The notes under the pieces: generated by a model
What the model was told of the DNA's origin: nothing
The model's database searches: none
What the model saw: only the letters and a program-made list of their open reading frames with translations
Position numbers and translations under genes: made by a program
DNA from: an uncultured Bacteroides sp.
GTDB lineage: Bacteria > Bacteroidota > Bacteroidia > Bacteroidales > Bacteroidaceae
Direction: 5' to 3'
Assembly: GCF_958445495.1 (NCBI RefSeq)
Contig: NZ_CAUCSQ010000002.1
Coordinates: forward strand, 1-64,000
DNA length: 64,000 bases
Shown here: positions 50,615-59,264 of the stretch, in pieces
Position numbering within the stretch: the stretch's first letter is position 1
Layout of the letters: every line of letters starts with the position of its first letter

Positions 50615-52000
50615 ATGCTGAAACAAAAAACGCTGAAAGATAGCTTTTCACTGAGCGGGAAAGGTCTTCACACTGGACTTGAGCTCACCGTTACATTCAA
50701 TCCCGCTCCGGACAACCACGGATATAAAATCCAACGTATCGACATGGAAGGCCAGCCGACTATCGATGCAGTAGCGGACAACGTGACGGAAACCACCCGT
50801 GGTACTGTGCTGTCAAAAAACGGGGTCAAGGTTAGCACGGTAGAGCATGGCATGGCAGCTCTCTATGCATTGGGCATTGATAACTGCCTTATCCAGGTGA
50901 ACGGTCCGGAATTTCCTATTCTGGACGGTAGCGCACAATATTATGTACAAGAAATAGAACGTGTGGGGACAGTAGAACAAAATGCTGTCAAAGATTTTTA
51001 TATCATCAAATCGAAAATCGAATTCCGGGATGAAGAAACCGGGTCTTCCATCATCGTATTGCCGGACGAGAACTTTAGTCTGAACGTACTGGTATCTTAT
51101 GATTCGACAATCATTCCGAACCAGTTCGCGACATTAGAAGATATGCAAAAATTCAAAGACGAAGTGGCTGCCAGCCGAACTTTCGTCTTTGTTCGCGAAA
51201 TAGAGCCGCTTCTTTCCGCCGGACTGATAAAAGGCGGAGACCTGGACAATGCAATCGTAATTTACGAACGCAAAATGTCACAGGAAAGCTTCGATAAATT
51301 AGCGGATGTGATGGGAGTTCCCCACATGGATGCCGACCAATTAGGATACATCAATCATAAGCCGTTAGTTTGGCCGAATGAATGTGCCCGCCATAAATTA
51401 TTGGATGTCATCGGTGACCTCGCTTTAATCGGCAAACCCATCAAAGGACGTATTATCGCCACACGTCCCGGCCATACAATCAACAACAAGTTTGCCCGCC
51501 AGATGAGAAAAGAAATTCGTTTACATGAAATCCAGGCCCCGGCTTATGACTGTAACCGGGAGCCGATAATGGACGTAAACCGAATCCGCGAACTTCTTCC
51601 GCATCGTTATCCTTTCCAACTGGTAGACAAAGTTATTGAAATTGGAGCTAATTACATCGTAGGTATCAAAAACATTACTGCCAACGAGCCTTTCTTCCAA
51701 GGACATTTTCCACAAGAACCGGTTATGCCGGGTGTACTCCAGATAGAAGCCATGGCACAAGTAGGCGGTCTGCTGGTACTTAACTCGGTAGACGAACCGG
51801 AACGTTATTCCACCTATTTCATGAAAATAGATGGTGTGAAGTTCCGCCAAAAAGTAGTACCGGGAGATACCTTGCTTTTCCGGGTAGAATTACTGGCTCC
51901 GATTCGCCGCGGCATTTCCACAATGAAAGGTTACGCATTTGTGGGCGAAAAAGTGGTCTGTGAAGCGGAATTCATGGCACAAATAGTAAAAAACAAGTAA
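50615..52000 (+). CDS. lpxC/fabZ: Bifunctional LpxC/FabZ fusion protein
   Basis: 461 residues: UDP-3-O-acyl-N-acetylglucosamine deacetylase followed by 3-hydroxyacyl-ACP dehydratase. The LpxC part has the first zinc histidine in VSTVEHGMAALYALGIDN, LDGSAQYYVQEIE and the second-metal/base motif ARHKLLDVIGDLALIG. The FabZ part starts near residue 310 (DVNRIRELLPHRYPFQLVDK) and holds the catalytic FQGHFPQEPVMPGVLQIEAM. The fusion is characteristic of Bacteroidetes. It starts 3 bp after lpxD. Confidence 0.96.
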   Translation: MLKQKTLKDSFSLSGKGLHTGLELTVTFNPAPDNHGYKIQRIDMEGQPTIDAVADNVTETTRGTVLSKNGVKVSTVEHGMAALYALGIDNCLIQVNGPEFPILDGSAQYYVQEIERVGTVEQNAVKDFYIIKSKIEFRDEETGSSIIVLPDENFSLNVLVSYDSTIIPNQFATLEDMQKFKDEVAASRTFVFVREIEPLLSAGLIKGGDLDNAIVIYERKMSQESFDKLADVMGVPHMDADQLGYINHKPLVWPNECARHKLLDVIGDLALIGKPIKGRIIATRPGHTINNKFARQMRKEIRLHEIQAPAYDCNREPIMDVNRIRELLPHRYPFQLVDKVIEIGANYIVGIKNITANEPFFQGHFPQEPVMPGVLQIEAMAQVGGLLVLNSVDEPERYSTYFMKIDGVKFRQKVVPGDTLLFRVELLAPIRRGISTMKGYAFVGEKVVCEAEFMAQIVKNK

Positions 52001-52101
52001 TGATTATGAATTTAGAAATGCAGCAAATCGGTACACTCATCCATATCACAAGACCCTGCAAAACACTCTGAATCCATAAGTCATAATTTAAAATTAAAAA
52101 T

Positions 52102-52869
52102 ATGATAAGTCCTTTAGCGTATATTCACCCCGAAGCTAAAATCGGGAAAAATGTAGAAATTGCGCCTTTTGTGTTCATAGATAAAAATGTGATTATCGGC
52201 GATAACAATAAAATCATGGCTAACGCCAATATTTTATATGGTTCGCGTATTGGCAACGGTAATACTATTTTTCCGGGAGCTGTCATCGGAGCTATCCCGC
52301 AGGACCTCAAGTTTCGCGGTGAAGAATCGACAGCCGAAATCGGAGATAACAATCTGATTCGTGAAAATGTGACAATCAACCGCGGTACGGCAGCTAAAGG
52401 GCGCACAATCGTGGGCAACAATAATTTACTGATGGAAGGCGTACATGTGGCACACGACGCATTGGTCGGAAATGGATGTATCATCGGCAATTCCACCAAA
52501 ATGGCTGGTGAGATTGTAATTGACGACAATGCCATTGTCAGCGCTAACGTATTGATGCACCAGTTCTGCCATGTAGGCAGCCACGTCATGATTCAGGGCG
52601 GATGTCGTTTCAGTAAAGATATCCCTCCTTATATCATTGCAGGACGCGAACCCATTGCTTTCAGCGGAATCAATATCATCGGCCTGCGCCGTCGCGGCTT
52701 CGCCAATGAGGTAATTGAAAATATCCACAACGCTTACCGCATCATTTACCAAAGCGGACTGAATACGACGGAAGCATTGAAAAAAATAGAAGATGAATTT
52801 GAGCCAAGTCCCGAAATCGACTATATCATCAGATTCATCCGTAATTCAGAACGCGGAATTATTAAATAA
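52102..52869 (+). CDS. lpxA: UDP-N-acetylglucosamine acyltransferase
   Basis: First lipid A enzyme; 255 residues with the left-handed beta-helix (SPLAYIHPEAKIGKNVEIAP), the catalytic histidine region EGVHVAHDALVGNGCIIGNS and the C-terminal GLRRRGFANEVIENIHNAYR helix. It lies 101 bp after the lpxC/fabZ stop. Confidence 0.95.
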   Translation: MISPLAYIHPEAKIGKNVEIAPFVFIDKNVIIGDNNKIMANANILYGSRIGNGNTIFPGAVIGAIPQDLKFRGEESTAEIGDNNLIRENVTINRGTAAKGRTIVGNNNLLMEGVHVAHDALVGNGCIIGNSTKMAGEIVIDDNAIVSANVLMHQFCHVGSHVMIQGGCRFSKDIPPYIIAGREPIAFSGINIIGLRRRGFANEVIENIHNAYRIIYQSGLNTTEALKKIEDEFEPSPEIDYIIRFIRNSERGIIK

Positions 52870-52892
52870 AAACAGTTCAAAATAGTCATATT

Positions 52893-53450
52893 ATGATATA
52901 CAGATTTACCATTATATCTGATGAAGTTGACGATTTTGTCAGAGAAATACAGATTGACCCGGAAGCAACATTCTTTGACTTCCATGAAGCAATATTGAAA
53001 TCAGTAGGGTACGCAAACGACCAGATGACTTCCTTCTTTATCTGTGATGATGATTGGGAGAAGGAAAAGGAAGTAACCTTGGAAGAAATGGATGATAATC
53101 CGGAAATGGATAGCTGGGTAATGAAAGAAACAAAAATCAGCGAACTGGTAGAAGACGAGAAACAAAAGCTGTTATACATATTCGATTACATGACAGAACG
53201 CTGTTTTTTCATCGAGTTGTCTGAAATTATCACAGGCAAAGAGATGAACGGTGCCAAATGTACCAAAAAAGCCGGAGAAGCTCCCAAGCAGACTGTAGAC
53301 TTCGAAGAAATGGCTGCTGCCGGCGGTTCTCTCGACCTCGATGAGAATTTCTACGGAGACCAGGATTTCGATATGGAAGACTTCGACCAGGAAGGTTTCG
53401 GCATAGGAGGAGGCGATGCAGGCAACCCGTACGAAGAAGACAAATTCTAA
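52893..53450 (+). CDS. Acidic protein of the pRiA4b ORF-3-like family
   Basis: 185 residues, acidic, with a small alpha/beta N-terminal domain (RFTIISDEVDDFVREIQIDP, SFFICDDDWEKEKEV, YIFDYMTERCFFIEL) and an aspartate/glutamate-rich disordered tail. The N-terminal part matches my recollection of plasmid pRiA4b ORF-3/IS1096 TnpR-like domain proteins. Despite the name it is a conserved chromosomal gene here, between lpxA and miaA, with no sign of a mobile element. Function unknown. Confidence 0.6.
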   Translation: MIYRFTIISDEVDDFVREIQIDPEATFFDFHEAILKSVGYANDQMTSFFICDDDWEKEKEVTLEEMDDNPEMDSWVMKETKISELVEDEKQKLLYIFDYMTERCFFIELSEIITGKEMNGAKCTKKAGEAPKQTVDFEEMAAAGGSLDLDENFYGDQDFDMEDFDQEGFGIGGGDAGNPYEEDKF

Positions 53451-53465
53451 GTATTAAATATCAAG

Positions 53466-53520
53466 ATATCAGGTATTAATTGCCATGCAGCACCAGGCAG
53501 TTAATACCTGATATTTTTTT
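53466..53520 (+). terminator. Strong terminator after the pRiA4b-like gene
   Basis: ATATCAGGTATTAA (53466-53479) pairs with TTAATACCTGATAT (53501-53514), followed by a T run. It sits between that gene and miaA. Confidence 0.85.
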
Positions 53521-53572
53521 AAAATTCACGTTTTAAAACGTAATACCCGAAACTTAACTCAACACTTTCTTC

Positions 53573-54481
53573 ATGCCCATTCTTATCGTTTTAATAGGAC
53601 CCACCGGCGTAGGGAAAACAGAATTAAGCCTACGATTAGCCGAAAAATTTCAAACCCATATCGTATCTGCCGATTCGAGACAGCTATATGCCGAACTGAA
53701 GATAGGAACTGCCGCCCCTACTCCCGAACAACTTGAACGTGTACCGCATCACCTGGTCGGCACACTCCATCTTACAGACTATTATAGCGCCGCGCAATAT
53801 GAGACGGAAGCGATGGAGATTCTCAACGAATTATTCACACAACATAAGGTCATTGTCCTGACAGGCGGTTCAATGATGTATGTAGATGCAATTTGTAAAG
53901 GCATTGATGACATTCCTACCGTAGATGCGGAAACCCGCCAACTTATGTTACAAAAATACGAACAAGAAGGGCTTGAACAACTCTGTGCGGAACTCAGGTT
54001 ACTAGACCCGGAATATTACCGCATCGTAGACCTGAAAAACCCTAAACGGGTGATTCATGCACTGGAAATCTGTTATATGACCGGACGTACTTACACCTCT
54101 TTCCGTACGCAACAAAAGAAAGAACGCCCCTTCCATATCCTCAAAATCGGTTTAACCCGTGAGCGGGAAGAGCTTTATGACCGCATCAACCGCCGGGTAG
54201 ACCAGATGATGAAAGAAGGATTACTGCAAGAAGTACGCTCCGTACTCCCTTACCGGCACCTCAATTCACTCAACACAGTAGGCTACAAAGAACTGTTCAA
54301 ATATCTGGATGGAGAATGGGAACTTCCTTTCGCTATCGAAAAGATAAAGCAAAACTCACGTATTTACTCACGTAAACAAATGACTTGGTTTAAGCGGGAT
54401 AAAGAAATACGCTGGTTTCACCCGGAACAAGAAACGGAGATACTCGCATACCTCCGCATAAAAATGGAACATCTTGAATAA
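53573..54481 (+). CDS. miaA: tRNA dimethylallyltransferase
   Basis: Adds a dimethylallyl group to A37 of tRNAs; 302 residues. P-loop [60 protein letters not shown] and the tRNA-contact [13 protein letters not shown] are all present. Normal length. Confidence 0.95.
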   Translation: MPILIVLIGPTGVGKTELSLRLAEKFQTHIVSADSRQLYAELKIGTAAPTPEQLERVPHHLVGTLHLTDYYSAAQYETEAMEILNELFTQHKVIVLTGGSMMYVDAICKGIDDIPTVDAETRQLMLQKYEQEGLEQLCAELRLLDPEYYRIVDLKNPKRVIHALEICYMTGRTYTSFRTQQKKERPFHILKIGLTREREELYDRINRRVDQMMKEGLLQEVRSVLPYRHLNSLNTVGYKELFKYLDGEWELPFAIEKIKQNSRIYSRKQMTWFKRDKEIRWFHPEQETEILAYLRIKMEHLE

Positions 54482-54508
54482 GAATACTCTGTAAATATTC
54501 TGTTTTTT
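54481..54508 (+). terminator. miaA terminator
   Basis: AGAATA (54481-54486) pairs with TATTCT (54496-54501), followed by GTTTTTT. Confidence 0.6.
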
Positions 54509-54951
54509 GACACCATCCACAGTTCTATATAAATAGAAACAGGATTCAGTTTTAAAGACTTTTATATCCGGGTTCTGCTGGCATTACAAGGCACTATAAA
54601 TACTTCGTATGGCACTGTCTATGATTTTGTGTTACTTACTGAATATCCCGATGCAGGAAATAGAAAGACTATAATAAAAATGGCATATGAGATGATGTCA
54701 GGAGGTCATCTTATTTTTTAAAGGGCATTTACTGAATATCCCTACTCTCGAACGGAAACACAGAGTGAAGCCTGCCAAGCTCACTCTCATCAAAACTCTT
54801 GCGATATTTTTCCAGAATATCAAATTCTGTAAAGCCCAAAGTCGGGTGGATTTCGGAAATATCTCGTATCTTAGCCATATCTCAGTTCGGATATTTCCCC
54901 CGTTTTGGCTGCCAAACCTTATTTGCGGGGGAATACCTAAAGATACAAAAA

Positions 54952-54993
54952 AGCCGACTAATTCACAATACTTTAAGTATGAATTAGTTGGCT
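54952..54993 (+). terminator. Long hairpin inside the miaA-downstream element
   Basis: AGCCGACTAATTCA and its counterpart ending GAATTAGTTGGCT form a stem with one bulge, followed by AATTTTA. Confidence 0.55.
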
Positions 54994-55086
54994 AATTTTA
55001 TACATTTACACAAAATTCTGGACAGTGCCTTTTATACTATTTACTGAATGTCCCTTTTTAAAGACATTTACCGAATATCCCTATGT

Positions 55087-55131
55087 AAATGAGAAATACG
55101 GGATTCACAATAAGTTCCGTATTTCTCATTT
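55087..55131. terminator. Bidirectional terminator before the minus-strand gene
   Basis: AAATGAGAAATACGG (55087-55101) pairs perfectly with CCGTATTTCTCATTT (55117-55131), loop 15. Confidence 0.7.
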
Positions 55132-55175
55132 TACACACTATTCAGCATAATACCATACTATTTTCATCCATTATC

Positions 55176-55619
55176 CTATTTGCCCAACTTCGACACCTTC
55201 TGATAAACCTCACGATAAACATTATTGCCTAATTGGAACAAAAGAGTCATTCTCTTTCCATCAATCCGATAAGATATAGGAACAAGAGCATCCAGCTTCC
55301 TTCCGTATTCATTATGCAGTTTCTCACAATAAAGCCCCTCGGCAATAATACTGTATTCCCCCGAACGAGTAATTTTGTAAGGACAGAATACGCCTTTCGC
55401 CCCCCGGTCAACCGCTTTTGAATACATTGCATTTTTAACATAAGCATCTACATTATAGAAATTACCCTCCTTATCAAGCACCTTATATCTAGTCACTTGT
55501 GAGGAAACTTCATCTTGAACAAGTCTCCAAACACCTTTTAAATCTTGGCTCATACAAAAATTGGATGCTAGAAAAAGAAACGAAACAGCCAACCAAATCT
55601 TACATAAATTTCTTTTCAT
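55176..55619 (-). CDS. Small secreted protein, DUF4488/lipocalin-like
   Basis: 147 residues with a signal peptide (LAVSFLFLASNFCMSQ) and a GVWRL opening like small lipocalin-type DUF4488 proteins. Body is beta-rich with no catalytic motif. It lies downstream of the BlaI-M56 pair on the same strand (94-bp gap), so it may be a target or partner, which is a guess. Confidence 0.6.
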   Translation of the reverse strand: MKRNLCKIWLAVSFLFLASNFCMSQDLKGVWRLVQDEVSSQVTRYKVLDKEGNFYNVDAYVKNAMYSKAVDRGAKGVFCPYKITRSGEYSIIAEGLYCEKLHNEYGRKLDALVPISYRIDGKRMTLLFQLGNNVYREVYQKVSKLGK

Positions 55620-55713
55620 AATAAATAGAATTTAAAGTTCAACAAATATTTATTTTTCAATCTAATCCGTACATTACCTTATGTATGAACCACTCACCCC
55701 TATAAAATCATCT

Positions 55714-58275
55714 TTATTTATCCTTCAAAACGACTTTAAGCGTAGGTTTTACCTTAACCTCAATAGTAGGTTTATCATTATAACCGACTCGAAGCACACC
55801 ATTTTCAGGAGCCTTTATTGTAAAATTCCCTTTAGAATCCGTACTCTCCATAAAACCAGTTCCTTTTACATTGACGACAGCAGGCGTCGGTTCTCCATCC
55901 TCGTCACACACCACACCGGTCACGGTAATCCAATCAGACCGGTACTTATCCGTTTCTAGCCGTACAACGTTCTCTTTACCCGCATTATCTACAGACACCG
56001 ACCGGATTTCCTTGACAGACATCCCTTTCAATTTAGACTTCTTAACCTCTTTATCATCTATACAATAGATTATTTTCCCCTTCACACCTTCCGCTGCACT
56101 TTCCGCCAATTCCAAAGCGTCAGCATAAGGTTTCTCCGGATTAGCTTTTCTAAATTGATACTCCCCTTCCGTAAACATAGTGACAAGCATCACCCCGTTC
56201 TTTCCCCTTTCTCCATAAATTGCCGTAGCAGATTTATCTTTCAGAATCGTAACACTTTTAATACGGTCATTAGGAAGTTTAGACAAAACATCCTTTCCCG
56301 CCACCTCCTTACCATCAATAATAATTAAAGGTTGTTCCTCTTCAATCCCATAAACACGAATACCGTTTCCCACCTTCATACCGGAAGGCAAAGCCTCGGT
56401 TATTTTCAAACCGGCAGACACTTCTGGGAATAAATTGACAACCTCCTGTTCCATTCGTATTGACATCTCAGAAGCTACAGCCGCCTTCACCGTTTTATAT
56501 CCGATAAACGAGAACCATAAATAACTGTCCTTCGGCGCTTTCAAATGGAAGCGCCCATTCACATCCGTTATTGTACCGACAGTCGTATTGGGAATGACTA
56601 TACTTACTCCTGCTTTAGGCTGCCCTTGCTCGTCAGTAACAATTCCCGTGACAGGAAATTCCGGTACGGCATCCGTTCCGGGCATTTCGCTCCCAGCCAA
56701 AACATCCATTCCCTGTCCACCCTTTTTCTCCGCTTTTCGAGTAGTTACAAATATCACGCCGTTCGCACCGCGTCCGCCATATATACTGACAGAAGCACTA
56801 TCCTTCAATACCGACACACTCTCTATTATTTCCCTATCGAGTTTTTCAAAAGCCTCCATACTCATCTCCTTTCCGTCAACCATAATCAACGGCCTCTTAT
56901 TCTCCGGAAACCTGATATCTCCAAATCTTACAGGAACGGAATATTTCACAGATACAGGCACCCCACGCTGTTTTCCGGGAATCCATACCGGCATCTCCCT
57001 CACAATCCTTTCAGCCTCCCCGTTCAATACGGACTGATCGGATTGAAGCACCCGCACATCCTTCACCTTTCCACTCTCCGACACCGTGAAACCGACAATC
57101 ACACTTCCGCCTGCTTTACCCTTCACAGCGGAGCTTTTTGTCTTGTCTTCCAGATATTTATACAAAGCATCCATGCCTCCCGGATATTCAGGCATCTGCT
57201 CCACCACTTCAAAAACAACGATTTCCTCATTGCCTTTCGTTTTCGCCGTACGATTTTCAATGCCGGCATCGCCCTTACTGTTGCCGTGCAACACTTTTAC
57301 AGTGTCTTGCAACACATTTTCTTGCACAATCCCAGCCAAATCATTAACTTTGACGGCAGAAATCTCCTCCACCTTTTCGGAGATTTCGGGACGGGCAAAA
57401 GCAGCTACCGCAACAGCAGCCAACGGAAGCACATACAAGTACTTCAAACGTGCCCACGGACTCGATTTTTCTTTTAACATCATAGTGATACGTTTTTTAA
57501 GTTTACTGTGATTAAAGCTGTTGGCCATAGAGTAGAGCCTTGCGCCAACGGCTTTTTTTATTAATAATAGTTGATATTCCTTCGCGTTCACCCCTTCGTT
57601 GATAACAGTCTCATCCGCCTCATACTCATGGATATTCTGCAATTCCTGTTTCAACAGCCATGCGCCGGGATTGAACCATTGGAAAAAGATACAGACATCG
57701 GCAATCAATAAGTCGACAGAGTGCCAGTGACGGACATGCGCCGTTTCATGAATCAGAATTTCCCGCCCGTCCTCCTCCAAATCCTTCCGGCTGATAACGA
57801 TATGCCTCATCCAACTGAACGGAGCTATCTCCTGTTCATGGACAACAAGAATTGTCCCGTTCCCCAATTTTTCCCGCTTGCCGGAATGTATCAACCGGAA
57901 AAGACGGAACAAAGAATACAGGTTACGGCAAGCCAAGAAAATTATACCTGCCAGATAAATAAGCAAAAAGATTTTTACCCAAGACAAGAAAAAAGTATCA
58001 TGCGCTCCCGTCCCTCCAACCGCATCGAAAGCAACAGGTTCCGCTTCCGCCATCAACAACAACTGTTCAATGGTGAGCATTGTTTGCCGGACTTCAACCT
58101 GATGACTCGTCGTCACTTTAATAAAAGGAATGAGTAACGACAAAAACAACACCCCCAACAAAGCAACACGATTAAAACGATGAAAAGTTTCCCTACTAAG
58201 CAACAAACGGAAAAACAGGTAAAACAAAACAAGGCAAACGGATGATTTCAATATATAAATGAAGAATGCTCCCAT
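55714..58275 (-). CDS. BlaR1-like M56 metallopeptidase sensor with TonB_C and SusC-plug-like segments
   Basis: 853 residues. Three or four membrane helices in the first 290 residues surround the M56 zinc site HETAH (residues 176-180). A TonB C-terminal-like domain follows the helices (EVVEQMPEYPGGMDALYKYL, GGSVIVGFTVSESGKVKDV). Then come two segments that copy the SusC plug signature (SVSVLKDSASVSIYGGRGAN and SVTILKDKSATAIYGERGKN) and carboxypeptidase-regulatory-like modules (VTGIVTDEQGQPKAGVSIVI). The BlaI-like repressor gene is just upstream with a 23-bp gap. By family analogy, a signal on the outside would trigger cleavage of the repressor. The ligand is unknown. Confidence 0.85.
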   Translation of the reverse strand: MGAFFIYILKSSVCLVLFYLFFRLLLSRETFHRFNRVALLGVLFLSLLIPFIKVTTSHQVEVRQTMLTIEQLLLMAEAEPVAFDAVGGTGAHDTFFLSWVKIFLLIYLAGIIFLACRNLYSLFRLFRLIHSGKREKLGNGTILVVHEQEIAPFSWMRHIVISRKDLEEDGREILIHETAHVRHWHSVDLLIADVCIFFQWFNPGAWLLKQELQNIHEYEADETVINEGVNAKEYQLLLIKKAVGARLYSMANSFNHSKLKKRITMMLKEKSSPWARLKYLYVLPLAAVAVAAFARPEISEKVEEISAVKVNDLAGIVQENVLQDTVKVLHGNSKGDAGIENRTAKTKGNEEIVVFEVVEQMPEYPGGMDALYKYLEDKTKSSAVKGKAGGSVIVGFTVSESGKVKDVRVLQSDQSVLNGEAERIVREMPVWIPGKQRGVPVSVKYSVPVRFGDIRFPENKRPLIMVDGKEMSMEAFEKLDREIIESVSVLKDSASVSIYGGRGANGVIFVTTRKAEKKGGQGMDVLAGSEMPGTDAVPEFPVTGIVTDEQGQPKAGVSIVIPNTTVGTITDVNGRFHLKAPKDSYLWFSFIGYKTVKAAVASEMSIRMEQEVVNLFPEVSAGLKITEALPSGMKVGNGIRVYGIEEEQPLIIIDGKEVAGKDVLSKLPNDRIKSVTILKDKSATAIYGERGKNGVMLVTMFTEGEYQFRKANPEKPYADALELAESAAEGVKGKIIYCIDDKEVKKSKLKGMSVKEIRSVSVDNAGKENVVRLETDKYRSDWITVTGVVCDEDGEPTPAVVNVKGTGFMESTDSKGNFTIKAPENGVLRVGYNDKPTIEVKVKPTLKVVLKDK

Positions 58276-58298
58276 AGTCTAGATTGTCATTTCGTTAG

Positions 58299-58667
58299 TT
58301 AACGTTTCCTGTCCGCCTTCTCCACCTCCCGAATCAGTTGCTTCAGTTCATCCAGAGAAATATCTTCTTCCTTAACCAAAAAAGAGACCGCATTCAGGTA
58401 AGAATTATTAAAATACTTGCTAATCACATTCCGAAGCGTTCCCTTACGAAATTCCTCCTCACTGACAACAGGATAATACTGATAAGTATTTCCAAAAGTA
58501 TTATGAGACAGAAAGCCTTTTTCCTCCAGTCCGCGGACAATCGTAGACAACGTATTGAAATGCGGTTTGGGTTCATCATAAAAAGCCAGCATCTCCTTTA
58601 CAAACAAAGGACCTTTCTTCCAAAAAAAGCCCATGATTTCTTCTTCTTTAACTGTCAATCCTTTCAT
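58299..58667 (-). CDS. BlaI/MecI/CopY-family repressor
   Basis: 122-residue winged-helix repressor: EEEIMGFFWKKGPLFVKEML, NTLSTIVRGLEEKGFLSHNT and the dimer tail ISLDELKQLIREVEKADRKR. It should bind dyads in its own promoter and be cut by the M56 protein encoded next. Two suitable dyads lie just upstream. Confidence 0.92.
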   Translation of the reverse strand: MKGLTVKEEEIMGFFWKKGPLFVKEMLAFYDEPKPHFNTLSTIVRGLEEKGFLSHNTFGNTYQYYPVVSEEEFRKGTLRNVISKYFNNSYLNAVSFLVKEEDISLDELKQLIREVEKADRKR

Positions 58668-58687
58668 ATCTGCAACTTTATATGGCG

Positions 58688-58741
58688 CAAATAACGAAAA
58701 GTTTTAGTTCATAAACTAATTTTTATAGTTAATATAAACTA
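58688..58741 (-). promoter_or_regulatory. Autoregulatory operator/promoter of the BlaI-M56 pair
   Basis: Two dyads lie 22 bp apart centre to centre: TTAGTT-CATA-AACTAA (58704-58719) and TAGTT-N6-AACTA (58726-58741). A near -7 element (CAAATAAC at 58688-58695, one base off on the minus strand) lies between them and the start codon. Two phased dyads fit a dimeric repressor. Confidence 0.55.
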
Positions 58742-58805
58742 AAGGATTTAGTTATCGAAGTCATAATACCAGCAAACTCCTGTAAAATAAGAATTTACAA
58801 ACACC

Positions 58806-59135
58806 TTATCCCCATATTTTATCAACAATGAAATTACCGATAAAAAACAAATCACCCATAAAAACAATACTGAACACCAAAAAAGTAAAGCAAGTGCTCC
58901 AACGGGCGCCTCCATTCTCTTCACCATGCCGGATACGGAGTAAGGAACTATGCAGGCAATCACCAGCTATGAACAACACGAACAAGTTCGGTATCAAGTC
59001 ACCCCATGATACCAACCACAGATTATCACCCTTCCCCATCAGGAACGTCAATGCCACAGCCAACAAAAAGACAGAAGCATACTGCAAATCTTTTCTTTTA
59101 GAATTCATAGCGGTAATGTTTAAAGTACTTTTCAC
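58806..59135 (-). CDS. Small membrane protein of unknown function
   Basis: Up to 109 residues, with three hydrophobic segments (SVFLLAVALTFLMGKG, LIPNLFVLFIAGDC, FLVFSIVFMGDLFFIG). The ATG at 59108 (MNSKRKDLQYASVFLL) is a more natural start. No recognised domain. It lies upstream of the BlaI gene on the same strand and divergent from the DPP4 gene. Confidence 0.5.
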   Translation of the reverse strand: MKSTLNITAMNSKRKDLQYASVFLLAVALTFLMGKGDNLWLVSWGDLIPNLFVLFIAGDCLHSSLLRIRHGEENGGARWSTCFTFLVFSIVFMGDLFFIGNFIVDKIWG

Positions 59136-59193
59136 AAAGATATTGAATCCTACCCAATAATCCTTATCAAACTCCGATAAAAATCAGTCATGT

Positions 59194-59224
59194 TTTGTTG
59201 AATCTAAGTTTATTGTTACTTTTG
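59194..59224 (+). promoter_or_regulatory. Promoter of the S9 peptidase gene
   Basis: TTTG (59194-59197), 19-bp spacer and TACTTTTG (59217-59224) match both elements, 40 bp before the start. Confidence 0.75.
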
Positions 59225-59264
59225 CAGATACGAATAGAAACCAAAACCGATTCATAAAAAACAA

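Larger units (their letters stand above)
54509..55175. other. About 670 bp of non-coding, repeat- and hairpin-rich sequence
   Basis: No credible gene. A motif TTACTGAATATCCC recurs at 54636, 54729, 55041 (one mismatch) and 55068 (one mismatch). Longer copies flank the middle (54715-54744 and 55055-55083). GGCACTGTC (54611-54619) is inverted at 55021-55029. Hairpins lie at 54895-54933, 54952-54993 and 55087-55131. Two overlapping short plus-strand frames (from 54765 and 54799) look like non-functional or structural sequence. A decayed mobile or structural-RNA element is the best guess. Confidence 0.55.

Noticed and set aside
52893..53450. Insertion-sequence remnant suggested by the IS1096/pRiA4b family name
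   Set aside because: No terminal inverted repeats, transposase or target-site duplication; it is a conserved cellular gene.
54765..54995. Short protein-coding ORF in the miaA-downstream region
   Set aside because: Two overlapping frames are equally open, the region is hairpin-rich, and no ribosome-binding or family signal supports a gene.
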